A stretch of DNA of 64,000 bases from Escherichia whittamii (GTDB taxonomy: Bacteria; Pseudomonadota; Gammaproteobacteria; Enterobacterales; Enterobacteriaceae). Location: NCBI RefSeq assembly GCF_014836715.1, contig NZ_JACSQI010000003.1, positions 313,890-377,889 of the forward strand, written 5' to 3'. Below, piece after piece: positions 39,385 through 47,479 of the stretch (positions are counted from its first letter, which is position 1; every line of letters starts with the position of its first letter). The notes beneath the pieces were generated by a model. That model ran no database searches, was not told the origin of the DNA, and was given only the letters and a program-made list of their open reading frames with translations. A program made the translations under genes and the position numbers.

Positions 39385-39772
39385 CAGCAGATCGCATTCC
39401 ATAGTTCTGTGGGTAACAAATAATTAACGGTGACAAACAGGTTGCAACAGCAACGAACGGCACCTTAATAATCAACCCAATGAATACAAACGACGAATAA
39501 ATAGTATTTATTAATGATTACGGTAAGGTCAGAGACTACACAGAAGCGCCTCAATGCCTTTTGTCGATTTAAGGCGACCGGACAAGGTTTCTTCTTAATA
39601 TATTCATAAATTAAATATCATTCACAATAAAAACAACAAAGCCAAACCTATTATTTAAATCAATGTTCAATATCACACCAATGAAAATACTATCTCATTT
39701 ATCTTTTATGCATATATAATCCACCGCATTATTGTCACTTTATTTTTGATATCCAATTTTTTCGTGGTGTAT
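39385..39772. other. divergent promoter region between yghO and the acyl-AMP ligase operon
   Basis: About 390 bases without a gene, AT-rich, holding promoters in both directions. TATAAT at 39715-39720 in the plus direction would start a short leader before the ATG at 39773. No strong -35 is visible at the right distance, which suggests an activator or an alternative sigma factor. I see no clear CRP or FadR palindrome. Confidence 0.55.
39690..39720 (+). promoter_or_regulatory. candidate promoter of the acyl-AMP ligase-ACP-AOS operon
   Basis: A perfect TATAAT at 39715-39720 lies about 52 bases upstream of the chosen start. The -35 position (about 39692) has only ATCTCA-like sequence. Confidence 0.4.
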
Positions 39773-41509
39773 ATGTCCAATAAAATTTTTACGCATTCCC
39801 TACCTATGCGCTATGCCGATTTTCCAACGCTGGTTGATGCTTTGGACTATGCCGCGCTGGGAAGCGCCGAAATGAGTTTTTATGACAGGCGTTGCCAACT
39901 TGAAGAAAAATTGGAATATCAGACACTAAAAGCGCGCGCCGAAACAGGAGCAAAGCGACTGCTATCGCTGAACCTGAAAAAAGGCGATCGCGTGGCGCTG
40001 ATTGCCGAAACCAGTAGCGGGTTTGTCGAGGCATTTTTTGCCTGCCAGTATGCAGGATTAGTTGCTGTGCCATTGGCGATTCCAATGGGCGTCGGTCAGC
40101 GGGATTCCTGGAGCACCAAACTGCAAGGTTTACTGGCAAGCTGCCAACCAGCCGCGATAATTACTGGCGATGAATGGTTGCCACTGGTCAATGCCGCGAC
40201 GCATAACAACAACCCCGAATTACATGTTTTAAGCCACGCCTGGTTTAAGGCGTTACCGGAAGCTGATGTTGCACTCCAGCGTCCGGTTCCAGACGATATC
40301 GCCTACCTCCAGTACACCTCTGGCAGCACCCGTTTTCCCCGTGGCGTTATCATCACTCACCGCGAAGTGATGGCTAATCTACGCGCCATAAGCCACGATG
40401 GCATTAAATTACGCCCTGGTGACCGTTGCGTCTCCTGGCTGCCCTTCTACCATGATATGGGGCTGGTCGGTTTTCTCCTGACACCTGTCGCCACGCAGCT
40501 TTCCGTGGATTATTTACGTACCCAGGATTTCGCCATGCGCCCGCTGCAATGGCTTAAATTGATCAGTAAAAATCGCGGCACTGTTTCCGTCGCGCCGCCG
40601 TTTGGCTATGAATTGTGTCAGCGCCGCGTGAATGAAAAAGATCTCGCTGAACTGGAACTCTCCTGCTGGCGCGTCGCTGGTATTGGCGCAGAACCTATCT
40701 CCGCAGAACAACTCCATCAATTTGCTGAATGTTTCCGTCAGGTTAATTTTAACGATAAAACCTTTATGCCCTGCTACGGACTGGCAGAGAACGCGCTGGC
40801 CGTCAGCTTCTCCGATGAAGCCTCCGGGGTTGTGGTTAACGAAGTGGATCGCGACATCCTCGAATATCAGGGTAAAGCCGTCGCACCGGGTGCTGAAACA
40901 CGCGCCGTATCGACTTTCGTCAACTGCGGTAAAACGTTGCCAGAACATGGCATTGAAATTCGTAATGAAGCGGGCCTGCCAGTAGCAGAACGCGTAGTGG
41001 GCCATATTTGCATTTCTGGTCCCAGCCTAATGAGCGGCTATTTTGGCGACCAGACCTCGCAGGACGATATCGCGGCGACGGGCTGGTTAGATACCAGCGA
41101 CCTCGGTTATCTGCTGGACGGTTACCTCTATGTCACTGGGCGTATTAAAGATCTGATTATTATTCGTGGCCGCAATATCTGGCCGCAAGATATTGAATAC
41201 ATTGCGGAACAGGAACCGGAAATTCATTCTGGCGATGCCATTGCTTTTGTTACCGCTCAGGAAAAAATCATTTTGCAGATCCAGTGTCGGATCAGCGACG
41301 AAGAACGTCGCACCCAGCTTATCCACTCTCTGGCGGCGCGGATACAAAGCGAATTTGGCGTTTCGGCGGCTATCGACTTGTTACCACCACACAGTATTCC
41401 GCGCACATCTTCCGGTAAACCTGCCCGCGCAGAAGCGAAAAAACGTTATCAGAAGGCCTATGCCGCTAATCTTCATGTGCAGAAATCCCTCGCAGGTTTT
41501 GCGCAATGA
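39773..41509 (+). CDS. fatty acyl-AMP ligase-type acyl-ACP synthetase of a ceramide pathway
   Basis: A 578-residue ANL-superfamily enzyme. ATG 39773 (MSNKIFTHSL) is chosen over the earlier ATG at 39746 because the latter adds a hydrophobic run unlike the family. Motif A3 is QYTSGSTRFPRGV (about 180-192), A5 is CYGLAENAL, and A8 is GRIKDLIIIRGRN with the following WPQDIE. The C-terminal SSGKPARAEAKKRY contains the adenylation lysine. The QYTSGSTR form is characteristic of fatty acyl-AMP ligases, which load acyl groups onto an ACP rather than CoA. Its stop overlaps the next gene by four bases and its ACP partner is two genes on. In Caulobacter a similar synthetase charges AcpR for serine palmitoyltransferase. 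Confidence 0.88.
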   Translation: MSNKIFTHSLPMRYADFPTLVDALDYAALGSAEMSFYDRRCQLEEKLEYQTLKARAETGAKRLLSLNLKKGDRVALIAETSSGFVEAFFACQYAGLVAVPLAIPMGVGQRDSWSTKLQGLLASCQPAAIITGDEWLPLVNAATHNNNPELHVLSHAWFKALPEADVALQRPVPDDIAYLQYTSGSTRFPRGVIITHREVMANLRAISHDGIKLRPGDRCVSWLPFYHDMGLVGFLLTPVATQLSVDYLRTQDFAMRPLQWLKLISKNRGTVSVAPPFGYELCQRRVNEKDLAELELSCWRVAGIGAEPISAEQLHQFAECFRQVNFNDKTFMPCYGLAENALAVSFSDEASGVVVNEVDRDILEYQGKAVAPGAETRAVSTFVNCGKTLPEHGIEIRNEAGLPVAERVVGHICISGPSLMSGYFGDQTSQDDIAATGWLDTSDLGYLLDGYLYVTGRIKDLIIIRGRNIWPQDIEYIAEQEPEIHSGDAIAFVTAQEKIILQIQCRISDEERRTQLIHSLAARIQSEFGVSAAIDLLPPHSIPRTSSGKPARAEAKKRYQKAYAANLHVQKSLAGFAQ

Positions 41510-42420
41510 ATCAAACGGTCGCGGTGACGGGCGCTACCGGGTTTATCGGTAAATATATTATCGATAATCTGCTCGCCCGTGACTTTCACGTCCGCGCATT
41601 AACGCGTACTCCCCGTGCTCACCATAACGATAACGTTACCTGGGTGCGCGGTTCGCTGGAAGATACGCATTCACTTAGCGAGCTGGTTGCTGGTGCCGGT
41701 GCTGTGGTCCATTGCGCCGGGCAAGTACGCGGACACAAAGAGGATGTCTTTACTCGCTGTAACGTTGACGGCAGTCTGCGCCTGATGCAGGCGGCAAAAG
41801 AGAGCGGCTTTTGCCAACGTTTTCTTTTTATCTCTTCGCTGGCGGCGCGCCATCCCCAACTCTCCTGGTATGCAAAATCCAAACACGTCGCCGAACAACG
41901 ACTGGCAGCAATGACGAACGAAATTACGCTGGGCGTTTTTCGCCCAACCGCAGTCTATGGCCCTGGCGATAAAGAGTTAAAACCCCTGTTTGACTGGATG
42001 CTCCGCGGTCTGCTGCCACGGCCTGGCGCACCAGATACGCAGCTCTCTTTCCTGCACGTTACCGATTTCGCTCAGGCGGTAGGTCAGTGGTTAAGCGCCG
42101 AAACTGTACAAACGCAAACGTATGAATTATGTGATGGCGTCGCCGGAGGCTATGACTGGCAGCGTGTGCAACAGCTTGCCGCCGCCGCCCGTCGTGGTTC
42201 CGTGCGGATGGTCGGCGTTCCTCTGCCGTTGCTCACCTGCCTTGCGGATATCAGTACCGCGTTAAGTCGCCTGGCAGGTAAAGAACCCATGCTCACCCGC
42301 TCGAAATTGGGTGAATTAACCCATATCGACTGGTCGGCAAGTAATAACCGTATTTCTGAAGATATTAATTGGTTTCCCGGGATTAGCCTGGAACACGCAT
42401 TACGCAACGGGCTATTTTGA
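41506..42420 (+). CDS. extended-SDR NAD(P) oxidoreductase; candidate 3-ketosphinganine reductase (CerR)
   Basis: A 304-residue Rossmann-fold protein with the nucleotide motif GATGFIG (9-15) and the catalytic YAKSK (Tyr122, Lys126), preceded by the catalytic Ser in FISSLAA. It belongs to the NAD-dependent epimerase/dehydratase superfamily. Bacterial ceramide pathways use a member of this superfamily, CerR, rather than the eukaryotic ketosphinganine reductase, to reduce the keto group made by Spt. It overlaps the ligase gene (ATGA) and precedes the ACP gene by about 30 bases. Substrate is inferred from neighbours. Confidence 0.78.
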   Translation: MNQTVAVTGATGFIGKYIIDNLLARDFHVRALTRTPRAHHNDNVTWVRGSLEDTHSLSELVAGAGAVVHCAGQVRGHKEDVFTRCNVDGSLRLMQAAKESGFCQRFLFISSLAARHPQLSWYAKSKHVAEQRLAAMTNEITLGVFRPTAVYGPGDKELKPLFDWMLRGLLPRPGAPDTQLSFLHVTDFAQAVGQWLSAETVQTQTYELCDGVAGGYDWQRVQQLAAAARRGSVRMVGVPLPLLTCLADISTALSRLAGKEPMLTRSKLGELTHIDWSASNNRISEDINWFPGISLEHALRNGLF

Positions 42421-42451
42421 TTGTCTTGTTAAAAGGTGTGTTAACGTTTCT

Positions 42452-42700
42452 ATGGTAAATCGTGAAATAGTAATGGATTACATCCTTTCCTGTTTACAGG
42501 ATTTGGTCGAAAACGGTGTGGAAATTAAGCCTGACAGCGATCTCGTCAACGATCTCGGCCTGGAGTCGATTAAAGTGATGGATCTTTTAATGATGCTGGA
42601 AGACAGATTTGATATTTCCATTCCTATTAATATTCTGCTGGATGTCAAAACTCCTGTGCAATTAATGGAAACACTACTTCCATGGCTGGAGAATAAATAA
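42452..42700 (+). CDS. dedicated acyl carrier protein (AcpR-like)
   Basis: An 82-residue acidic carrier protein with the phosphopantetheine attachment motif DLGLESIKVMDLL, Ser39. It is clearly distinct from housekeeping AcpP. An alternative ATG seven codons in is possible since the ribosome-binding site is weak. Its stop overlaps the start of the AOS gene. In the predicted pathway it is charged by the acyl-AMP ligase and donates the acyl chain to the serine palmitoyltransferase-like enzyme, as AcpR does in Caulobacter. Confidence 0.93.
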   Translation: MVNREIVMDYILSCLQDLVENGVEIKPDSDLVNDLGLESIKVMDLLMMLEDRFDISIPINILLDVKTPVQLMETLLPWLENK

Positions 42701-43872
42701 TGGGGCTATACGATAAATATGCGCGTCTTGCGGGCGAGCGCCTGCAATTTAGCGATAACGGGTTAACGCCGTTTGGCACCTGTATTGATGAAGTGTATTC
42801 CGCCACCGAAGGCCGTATCGGTAATAAAAAAGTGATCCTGGCCGGGACCAATAATTATCTCGGTTTAACCTTCAATCATGATGCCATCGCCGATGGTCAG
42901 GCAGCGTTAGCGACACAAGGCACCGGCACCACCGGTTCACGTATGGCTAATGGCAGTTATGCGCCGCATCTGGCCTTAGAGAAAGAGATTGCAGAGTTTT
43001 TCAATCGTCCTGGTGCTATCGTTTTTTCAACCGGTTATACCGCTAATTTAGGCGTCATCAGCGCACTTGCCGACCATAACGCCGTGGTGTTGTTGGATGC
43101 CGACAGCCACGCCAGTATTTATGACGCCTGTTCTCTCGGCGGCGCGGAGATTATTCGTTTCCGCCATAATGACGCCAACGATCTGGAACGTCGCATGGTT
43201 CGCCTCGGTGAACGGGCGAAAGAGGCGATTATCATCGTTGAGGGCATCTACAGTATGCTCGGTGACGTTGCGCCGCTGGCCGAAATTGTTGATATCAAAC
43301 GTCGTCTCGGCGGATATTTAATTGTCGATGAAGCTCACTCGTTTGGCGTGTTAGGCGCAACGGGCCGCGGGCTGGTTGAAGCCGTTGGCGTTGAAGATGA
43401 TGTGGATATTATCGTTGGCACCTTCAGTAAAAGCCTGGCCTCTATTGGTGGTTTTGCCGTGGGTTCGGAAGCGATGGAAGTGCTGCGCTACGGCAGCCGT
43501 CCGTATATTTTTACCGCCTCTCCTTCTCCTTCCTGCATTGCAACCGTGCGCTCATCGTTAAGAACCATTGCCACTCAACCAGAGTTGCGGCAAAAACTGA
43601 TGGATAATGCCAACCATCTGTATGACGGGCTACAAAAATTGGGTTACGAATTAAGCTCACATATTAGTCCGGTAGTGCCGGTAATAATCGGCTCGAAAGA
43701 GGAAGGTTTACGCATCTGGCGTGAGCTTATTTCGCTGGGCGTGTATGTGAACCTTATCCTGCCACCTGCCGCGCCAGCGGGCATGACGCTACTGCGCTGT
43801 AGCGTTAACGCTGCCCACAGTCGCGAGCAAATTGATGCCATCATTCAGGCGTTCGCTACCCTGAAGCAATAA
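42700..43872 (+). CDS. spt: AOS-family PLP enzyme; candidate serine palmitoyltransferase (Spt)
   Basis: A 390-residue fold-type I alpha-oxoamine synthase. Seen are GTNNYLGLT (49-57), GTGTTGSRMANGSY near 74-87, the PLP-stacking His137 in DADSHASIYD, DEAHSFGVLG (Asp210, His213) and the PLP-lysine motif GTFSKSLASIGG with Lys244. The HASI and GTTGSR features fit serine palmitoyltransferase more than BioF or Kbl, and a biotin or threonine role would not need its own ACP and ligase. It would condense serine with acyl-ACP to 3-ketosphinganine. The start overlaps the ACP stop; a terminator follows. Confidence 0.85.
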   Translation: MGLYDKYARLAGERLQFSDNGLTPFGTCIDEVYSATEGRIGNKKVILAGTNNYLGLTFNHDAIADGQAALATQGTGTTGSRMANGSYAPHLALEKEIAEFFNRPGAIVFSTGYTANLGVISALADHNAVVLLDADSHASIYDACSLGGAEIIRFRHNDANDLERRMVRLGERAKEAIIIVEGIYSMLGDVAPLAEIVDIKRRLGGYLIVDEAHSFGVLGATGRGLVEAVGVEDDVDIIVGTFSKSLASIGGFAVGSEAMEVLRYGSRPYIFTASPSPSCIATVRSSLRTIATQPELRQKLMDNANHLYDGLQKLGYELSSHISPVVPVIIGSKEEGLRIWRELISLGVYVNLILPPAAPAGMTLLRCSVNAAHSREQIDAIIQAFATLKQ

Positions 43873-43878
43873 TATTGC

Positions 43879-43907
43879 CCCGCCATGGTGTTAAACGTCA
43901 TGGCGGG
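43879..43907. terminator. bidirectional terminator between spt-like gene and lptG-like gene
   Basis: CCCGCCATG pairs with CATGGCGGG around an 11-base loop, then TTTAATTTT follows on the plus strand. It separates two convergent operons and lies directly against the lptG-like stop codon. Confidence 0.85.
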
Positions 43908-43908
43908 T

Positions 43909-44988
43909 TTAATTTTGCCTATCAAATAGATACACCAGAATCAACGCCACCAGTACAAATGCTATAGGTAAACCGAGTGCAGTAACGGGCGCACTCAGCG
44001 CAAATAACAATCCCAGATTGACCATGATTTGGTAGCTTATCCAGGTAAGTAAGCCAACGATGACGCCCACAGCAAGACGGCTGCCCATCCCCGGCGAGCG
44101 CGGGGCGCTAAAGGTAAAAGGCACTGCCAGTAAAATCATCGCCAGCGTTAAAATAGGATTCCCCAGCTTTTCCCATAATGCCAGGCGATACTCACTGCTC
44201 GGTTGTCCAGTTTCCTGCAAGTAATTGATGTAATGGTTGAGCTGACGAACGGAAAAGCTATTGCCCGGCATCGACAGTTCTTCAAGATTCATACTGGTGA
44301 ATGTCGATTTCCAGGCAAGATTATCTAATGTTTCCAACGTTTCTTTGCCGTTCAGCCATTTTTTATGATTCACACCATGCAGGATCCACGTTTTATCGTC
44401 TTCAATAGTGGCACTACGCGCGTAAATGTAGGATTCGAGCGAGAGATCGTCACGGTAATGAAAAATCTCCACCCCCACCGGCTGGCCCTGTTCGTTTAGC
44501 GATTTCACCGTCACAAATTCATTGCCGCGTCTGGCCCACAGCATATTGCCAGTAATGTCATCATCTTCCCCTAACGCGGTGGCGGTCGATTTGAGTTGCA
44601 GCGCCTGTTGCTGCAATGGCGACGCTACCCACTCATCAATCGCGCCTAACGAAACAGCCCACAGAATACCAGCGACCAACACCACCATCGCAATACGAAA
44701 AATGGAAAAACCTGTGGTGCGAATGGCGGTAAGTTCACTGTTCTTCGACATCTGTCCAAGACCAACAATCCCGCCTAATAAGGCGATAAACGGTCCAAGA
44801 TCGATAAGCGTACGCGGCAAGGTCATCAACACTACCATCACCGCCTGGGTCCAGCGATAACCGCCGGGACTGACATCATCCAGTTCGTTAATCAGGTTAA
44901 ACGTAGTGAAAAGCGGAAGCAGTAATCCAGCCGCAGCCGTAAACCCGAGAAATACGTGACGTATCAAGTAGCGACTAAAAATATTCAT
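43909..44988 (-). CDS. LptG-like permease subunit (paralogue of the LPS exporter)
   Basis: A 360-residue LptF/LptG (YjgP/YjgQ) family protein, starting at ATG 44988 (MNIFSRYLIRHVFLGF); the longer frame overlaps the upstream gene and is not used. Membrane segments lie near 13-35, 55-80 and 97-118, then a periplasmic beta-jellyroll domain (about 130-265), then three C-terminal segments from about 270. The ELTAIRTTGFS motif near 90-100 contacts the ATPase LptB in the housekeeping system. E. coli has essential lptFG elsewhere, so this is a second set. No ATPase is encoded here, so it may borrow LptB. It overlaps the lptF-like gene by four bases. Confidence 0.85.
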   Translation of the reverse strand: MNIFSRYLIRHVFLGFTAAAGLLLPLFTTFNLINELDDVSPGGYRWTQAVMVVLMTLPRTLIDLGPFIALLGGIVGLGQMSKNSELTAIRTTGFSIFRIAMVVLVAGILWAVSLGAIDEWVASPLQQQALQLKSTATALGEDDDITGNMLWARRGNEFVTVKSLNEQGQPVGVEIFHYRDDLSLESYIYARSATIEDDKTWILHGVNHKKWLNGKETLETLDNLAWKSTFTSMNLEELSMPGNSFSVRQLNHYINYLQETGQPSSEYRLALWEKLGNPILTLAMILLAVPFTFSAPRSPGMGSRLAVGVIVGLLTWISYQIMVNLGLLFALSAPVTALGLPIAFVLVALILVYLFDRQN

Positions 44989-46055
44989 CGAAAGTATTTC
45001 TGCAACAAAGAGAAGTCGCGGGCGATGAGCAGCAGCAAGCCGATCAACATCACCCCGGGTATCAACCACAAGCCCGGTATAAGAGGAATCGCGCCGTTAG
45101 CCACCAGCGTACGGCAAACATCGCCGCCATAAAAAATGGCAATAAACAGCAACGTCAGTGGCAGTAACGTAGAAAATCGCCCCTGGCGCGGTTTTACCCG
45201 ACTTAAAGAGATGGCCAACAGAGCCATCAATAACGCAGTCAGACCACGACTTTGTCGCCATTGCAGTTCGGCATGATCGGCAGGAAAGACTGAGCGCGCC
45301 AGTTCCGCGACCGATTTCGCTTTGCGTTTGATATTAGGGCTTTGATCCAGCGGATTCAGATGTAATTGCAGATTACGGTAGATCTGTTCGTTGTCGTCAC
45401 TACCCTGATGATCGAGAAGATAAGCGGTCCCGTTATGCAACATAACGGTAGGTTTCTCGGGTGATGAGTCAACCACATCAAGCGAACGGGCGCGGAAAAT
45501 GCGGGTTCGATTGGCGGTAGAGGTGTAAATCAGCGCGTCAGTCAGGCGATTATTGTCTTGATCCACCGTCTGCGAAAGGATCATTCGCCCGTTATCGTTA
45601 GTATTAAATTTCTTTGCCCGCAACTGGCGAACATCCAGCTCCGACTGCGACTGTTGCTCCAGTTGATAAATCTGCGCATAAGCCCAGGGACGGCCATACA
45701 TCGACAGAAGGGTGACAAAAATACTTAACGGTATCGCCAGATAAAGAACGGCTTTGTACAAACGTGTCGGACTGGCGCCCGCCGCAGAGATAGCGGTAAT
45801 TTCCGAGTCGGTATACATCTGCCCAAGCGTCACGCCAACCGACACATACAGGCCAACAGGTAACAACATCTCCAGTGCAATCAGCACCTTGTAGAAAACG
45901 ATATCCAGCACAACATCAAGAGCTAACGTCCCATTTGCCGCTTCGGTCAGATAACGCTGTGCGGAGTAGCTGGCGAAAATAAAGATCAGAAAACCGACGA
46001 TAATCAGCACCAGACGGCGCGTACCACGCATGATGTAGTGTTCAACCAGCTTCAT
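44985..46055 (-). CDS. LptF-like permease subunit (paralogue of the LPS exporter)
   Basis: A 356-residue partner of the LptG-like protein: N-terminal membrane segments near 13-32, 46-75 and 100-122, the cytoplasmic coupling motif SEITAISAAGASPTRL near 83-98, a periplasmic domain (about 130-265) and C-terminal segments from about 270. With its partner it forms a half-transporter pair expected to extract a lipid from the inner membrane into a periplasmic bridge. Context makes the lipid made by the adjacent ceramide-type operon the likely cargo; this is inference. Confidence 0.85.
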   Translation of the reverse strand: MKLVEHYIMRGTRRLVLIIVGFLIFIFASYSAQRYLTEAANGTLALDVVLDIVFYKVLIALEMLLPVGLYVSVGVTLGQMYTDSEITAISAAGASPTRLYKAVLYLAIPLSIFVTLLSMYGRPWAYAQIYQLEQQSQSELDVRQLRAKKFNTNDNGRMILSQTVDQDNNRLTDALIYTSTANRTRIFRARSLDVVDSSPEKPTVMLHNGTAYLLDHQGSDDNEQIYRNLQLHLNPLDQSPNIKRKAKSVAELARSVFPADHAELQWRQSRGLTALLMALLAISLSRVKPRQGRFSTLLPLTLLFIAIFYGGDVCRTLVANGAIPLIPGLWLIPGVMLIGLLLLIARDFSLLQKYFR

Positions 46056-46085
46056 CTCACTAACGCCTTCAATCCTTTGAGTTTT

Positions 46086-46646
46086 TTATTCATTGATCAG
46101 CTTCTGCGCCAGCGTAATAACATGATCAACCTCTTCTGGCGTCAGACTGCCATCCTTCGTCCACTGAATTTGCCCGTATTTATTCAGCACCAGAATGGTT
46201 GAACTCTGTTCCGGCAGTTGCCAGGCAGCGCGCCCCAGACCGCTGCCGTCGATTACGAATTGCGCCCACGGATAGCGACGTTTATTTTTTTCAATTTTAC
46301 CTGTCACAAAATAGCCGGTGCCGAAGATGGCATCATCGGTGTTCACAATGGTGGTGGGCTGAAAACGCTCCTGAGGAAAGTTTGCTGCTTCTACTGCTTT
46401 GATTAACAGTGAGTTCTTCTTCTTCGCTGACTTTCGCCCGGCGATATACTGAATAATGCGGACTTTTCCCTTCAGTTGCGTGCTGTTCCACTTTTGATAG
46501 TAAATCTCGTCATTTTTGAGCAGTAATTCGCCACCGTCCTGAATATAAACAGGTGTGACCGGTTTTCCGATGACGAAATTGTGCGCAGTAGCACCGAACG
46601 GGAAGAGTAAAAATATCAGCGCAGTAAGCAGACGAGAGGGCATCAT
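46086..46646 (-). CDS. YtfJ-family periplasmic protein
   Basis: A 186-residue secreted protein with a signal peptide (about 1-21, cleavage near ATA|HNF). The mature part resembles the YtfJ family, a thioredoxin-fold-like periplasmic protein without a CXXC motif; KVRIIQYIAGRKSAKKKN and STILVLNKYGQIQWTKDGSLT are characteristic segments. Its job is unknown. It lies in the same leftward run as the lptFG-like genes, 30 bases upstream, suggesting a periplasmic role in the same system. Confidence 0.75.
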   Translation of the reverse strand: MMPSRLLTALIFLLFPFGATAHNFVIGKPVTPVYIQDGGELLLKNDEIYYQKWNSTQLKGKVRIIQYIAGRKSAKKKNSLLIKAVEAANFPQERFQPTTIVNTDDAIFGTGYFVTGKIEKNKRRYPWAQFVIDGSGLGRAAWQLPEQSSTILVLNKYGQIQWTKDGSLTPEEVDHVITLAQKLINE

Positions 46647-46654
46647 TACTCCGG

Positions 46655-47479
46655 TTATAGCGGAAAACGCGAAATCAGCAGTTCTAAGCGCTGACGAATA
46701 TCGCTGTCGAGTGCCACCGGCGCATCATACGACTGGCGGTTTTCCAAATCATCCGCCACCATGTCGTCGTGCTTATCCCCCATCAGGCCATTAATGGCCG
46801 CCAGGAAGCGGGAAATCTGTAACGCCTCTGTATTTTCGGGATCAATCGATCTTAGAGTGTCGTAATAAGAAACCTGCTGACTGATGATTTTTCGCACATC
46901 ATGAAATTCCCTGCCGGTTAGCTGCGGTTTAGCAATAATCGCTTTCAGGATGTGCATTTGCTTCTGGCGATAAGCGATAAAACCGTTAACGCTTTCTAGC
47001 TGGCTATGGCGTAATGAATAGTTCACCAGCCACCAGACAGGGGAACTCAAATAAACACGTAACAGGCTGCCGTAATACGACACAATATTTTTCTTATCGT
47101 TACGAAAACCATCCTGAAAACGCCCCAGAAAAACGGTCGTTTTGCCAAATAAAAAACCAGCCTGATGCTTCTTTAAATACAGCCGTTGCGCAAAACGCAA
47201 ATGCTTATAGCGAGCACGCATGTATTTATACTGTTTGCGTTCTTCGTCGGTAAGAGAGTCACCTTTTGCTTGCTTCAGGGTCAGGTTGAGTAACGCCTTG
47301 CGATTGACTCCGTCCAACCAGAATCTCAGGCATAATGCATAATTATCATGAATAATTTCCGATGAACAACGTAGTGCGATCGTTGGCGGTAAGCTAACTT
47401 GAGCGTCAACAACATCATCTTCTTCGACCGCGACAAATAAACGCTCACTGACCTCAAGTGGAAAATATTTTTTCATCAT
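46655..47479 (-). CDS. uncharacterised 274-residue protein of the yghQ locus
   Basis: I do not recognise a family. The protein is soluble-looking, basic in the middle (KQYKYMRARYKHLRFAQRLYLKKHQAGF, about 82-110) and predicted largely helical, with no signal peptide and no confident membrane segment. Two short aromatic-rich stretches (YYGSLLRVYLSSPVWWLVNYSL, near 134-155) could bind a membrane. Its start overlaps the flippase stop by four bases, so it is co-translated with it. It could be a cytoplasmic partner of the flippase or a lipid-modifying enzyme. Confidence 0.55.
   Translation of the reverse strand: MMKKYFPLEVSERLFVAVEEDDVVDAQVSLPPTIALRCSSEIIHDNYALCLRFWLDGVNRKALLNLTLKQAKGDSLTDEERKQYKYMRARYKHLRFAQRLYLKKHQAGFLFGKTTVFLGRFQDGFRNDKKNIVSYYGSLLRVYLSSPVWWLVNYSLRHSQLESVNGFIAYRQKQMHILKAIIAKPQLTGREFHDVRKIISQQVSYYDTLRSIDPENTEALQISRFLAAINGLMGDKHDDMVADDLENRQSYDAPVALDSDIRQRLELLISRFPL

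Noticed and set aside
42700-43872. Biotin synthesis (BioF) or threonine catabolism (Kbl) role for the AOS enzyme
   Set aside because: The gene is co-translated with its own ACP and lies in an operon with an acyl-AMP ligase and an SDR reductase, with no bio or tdh genes nearby.
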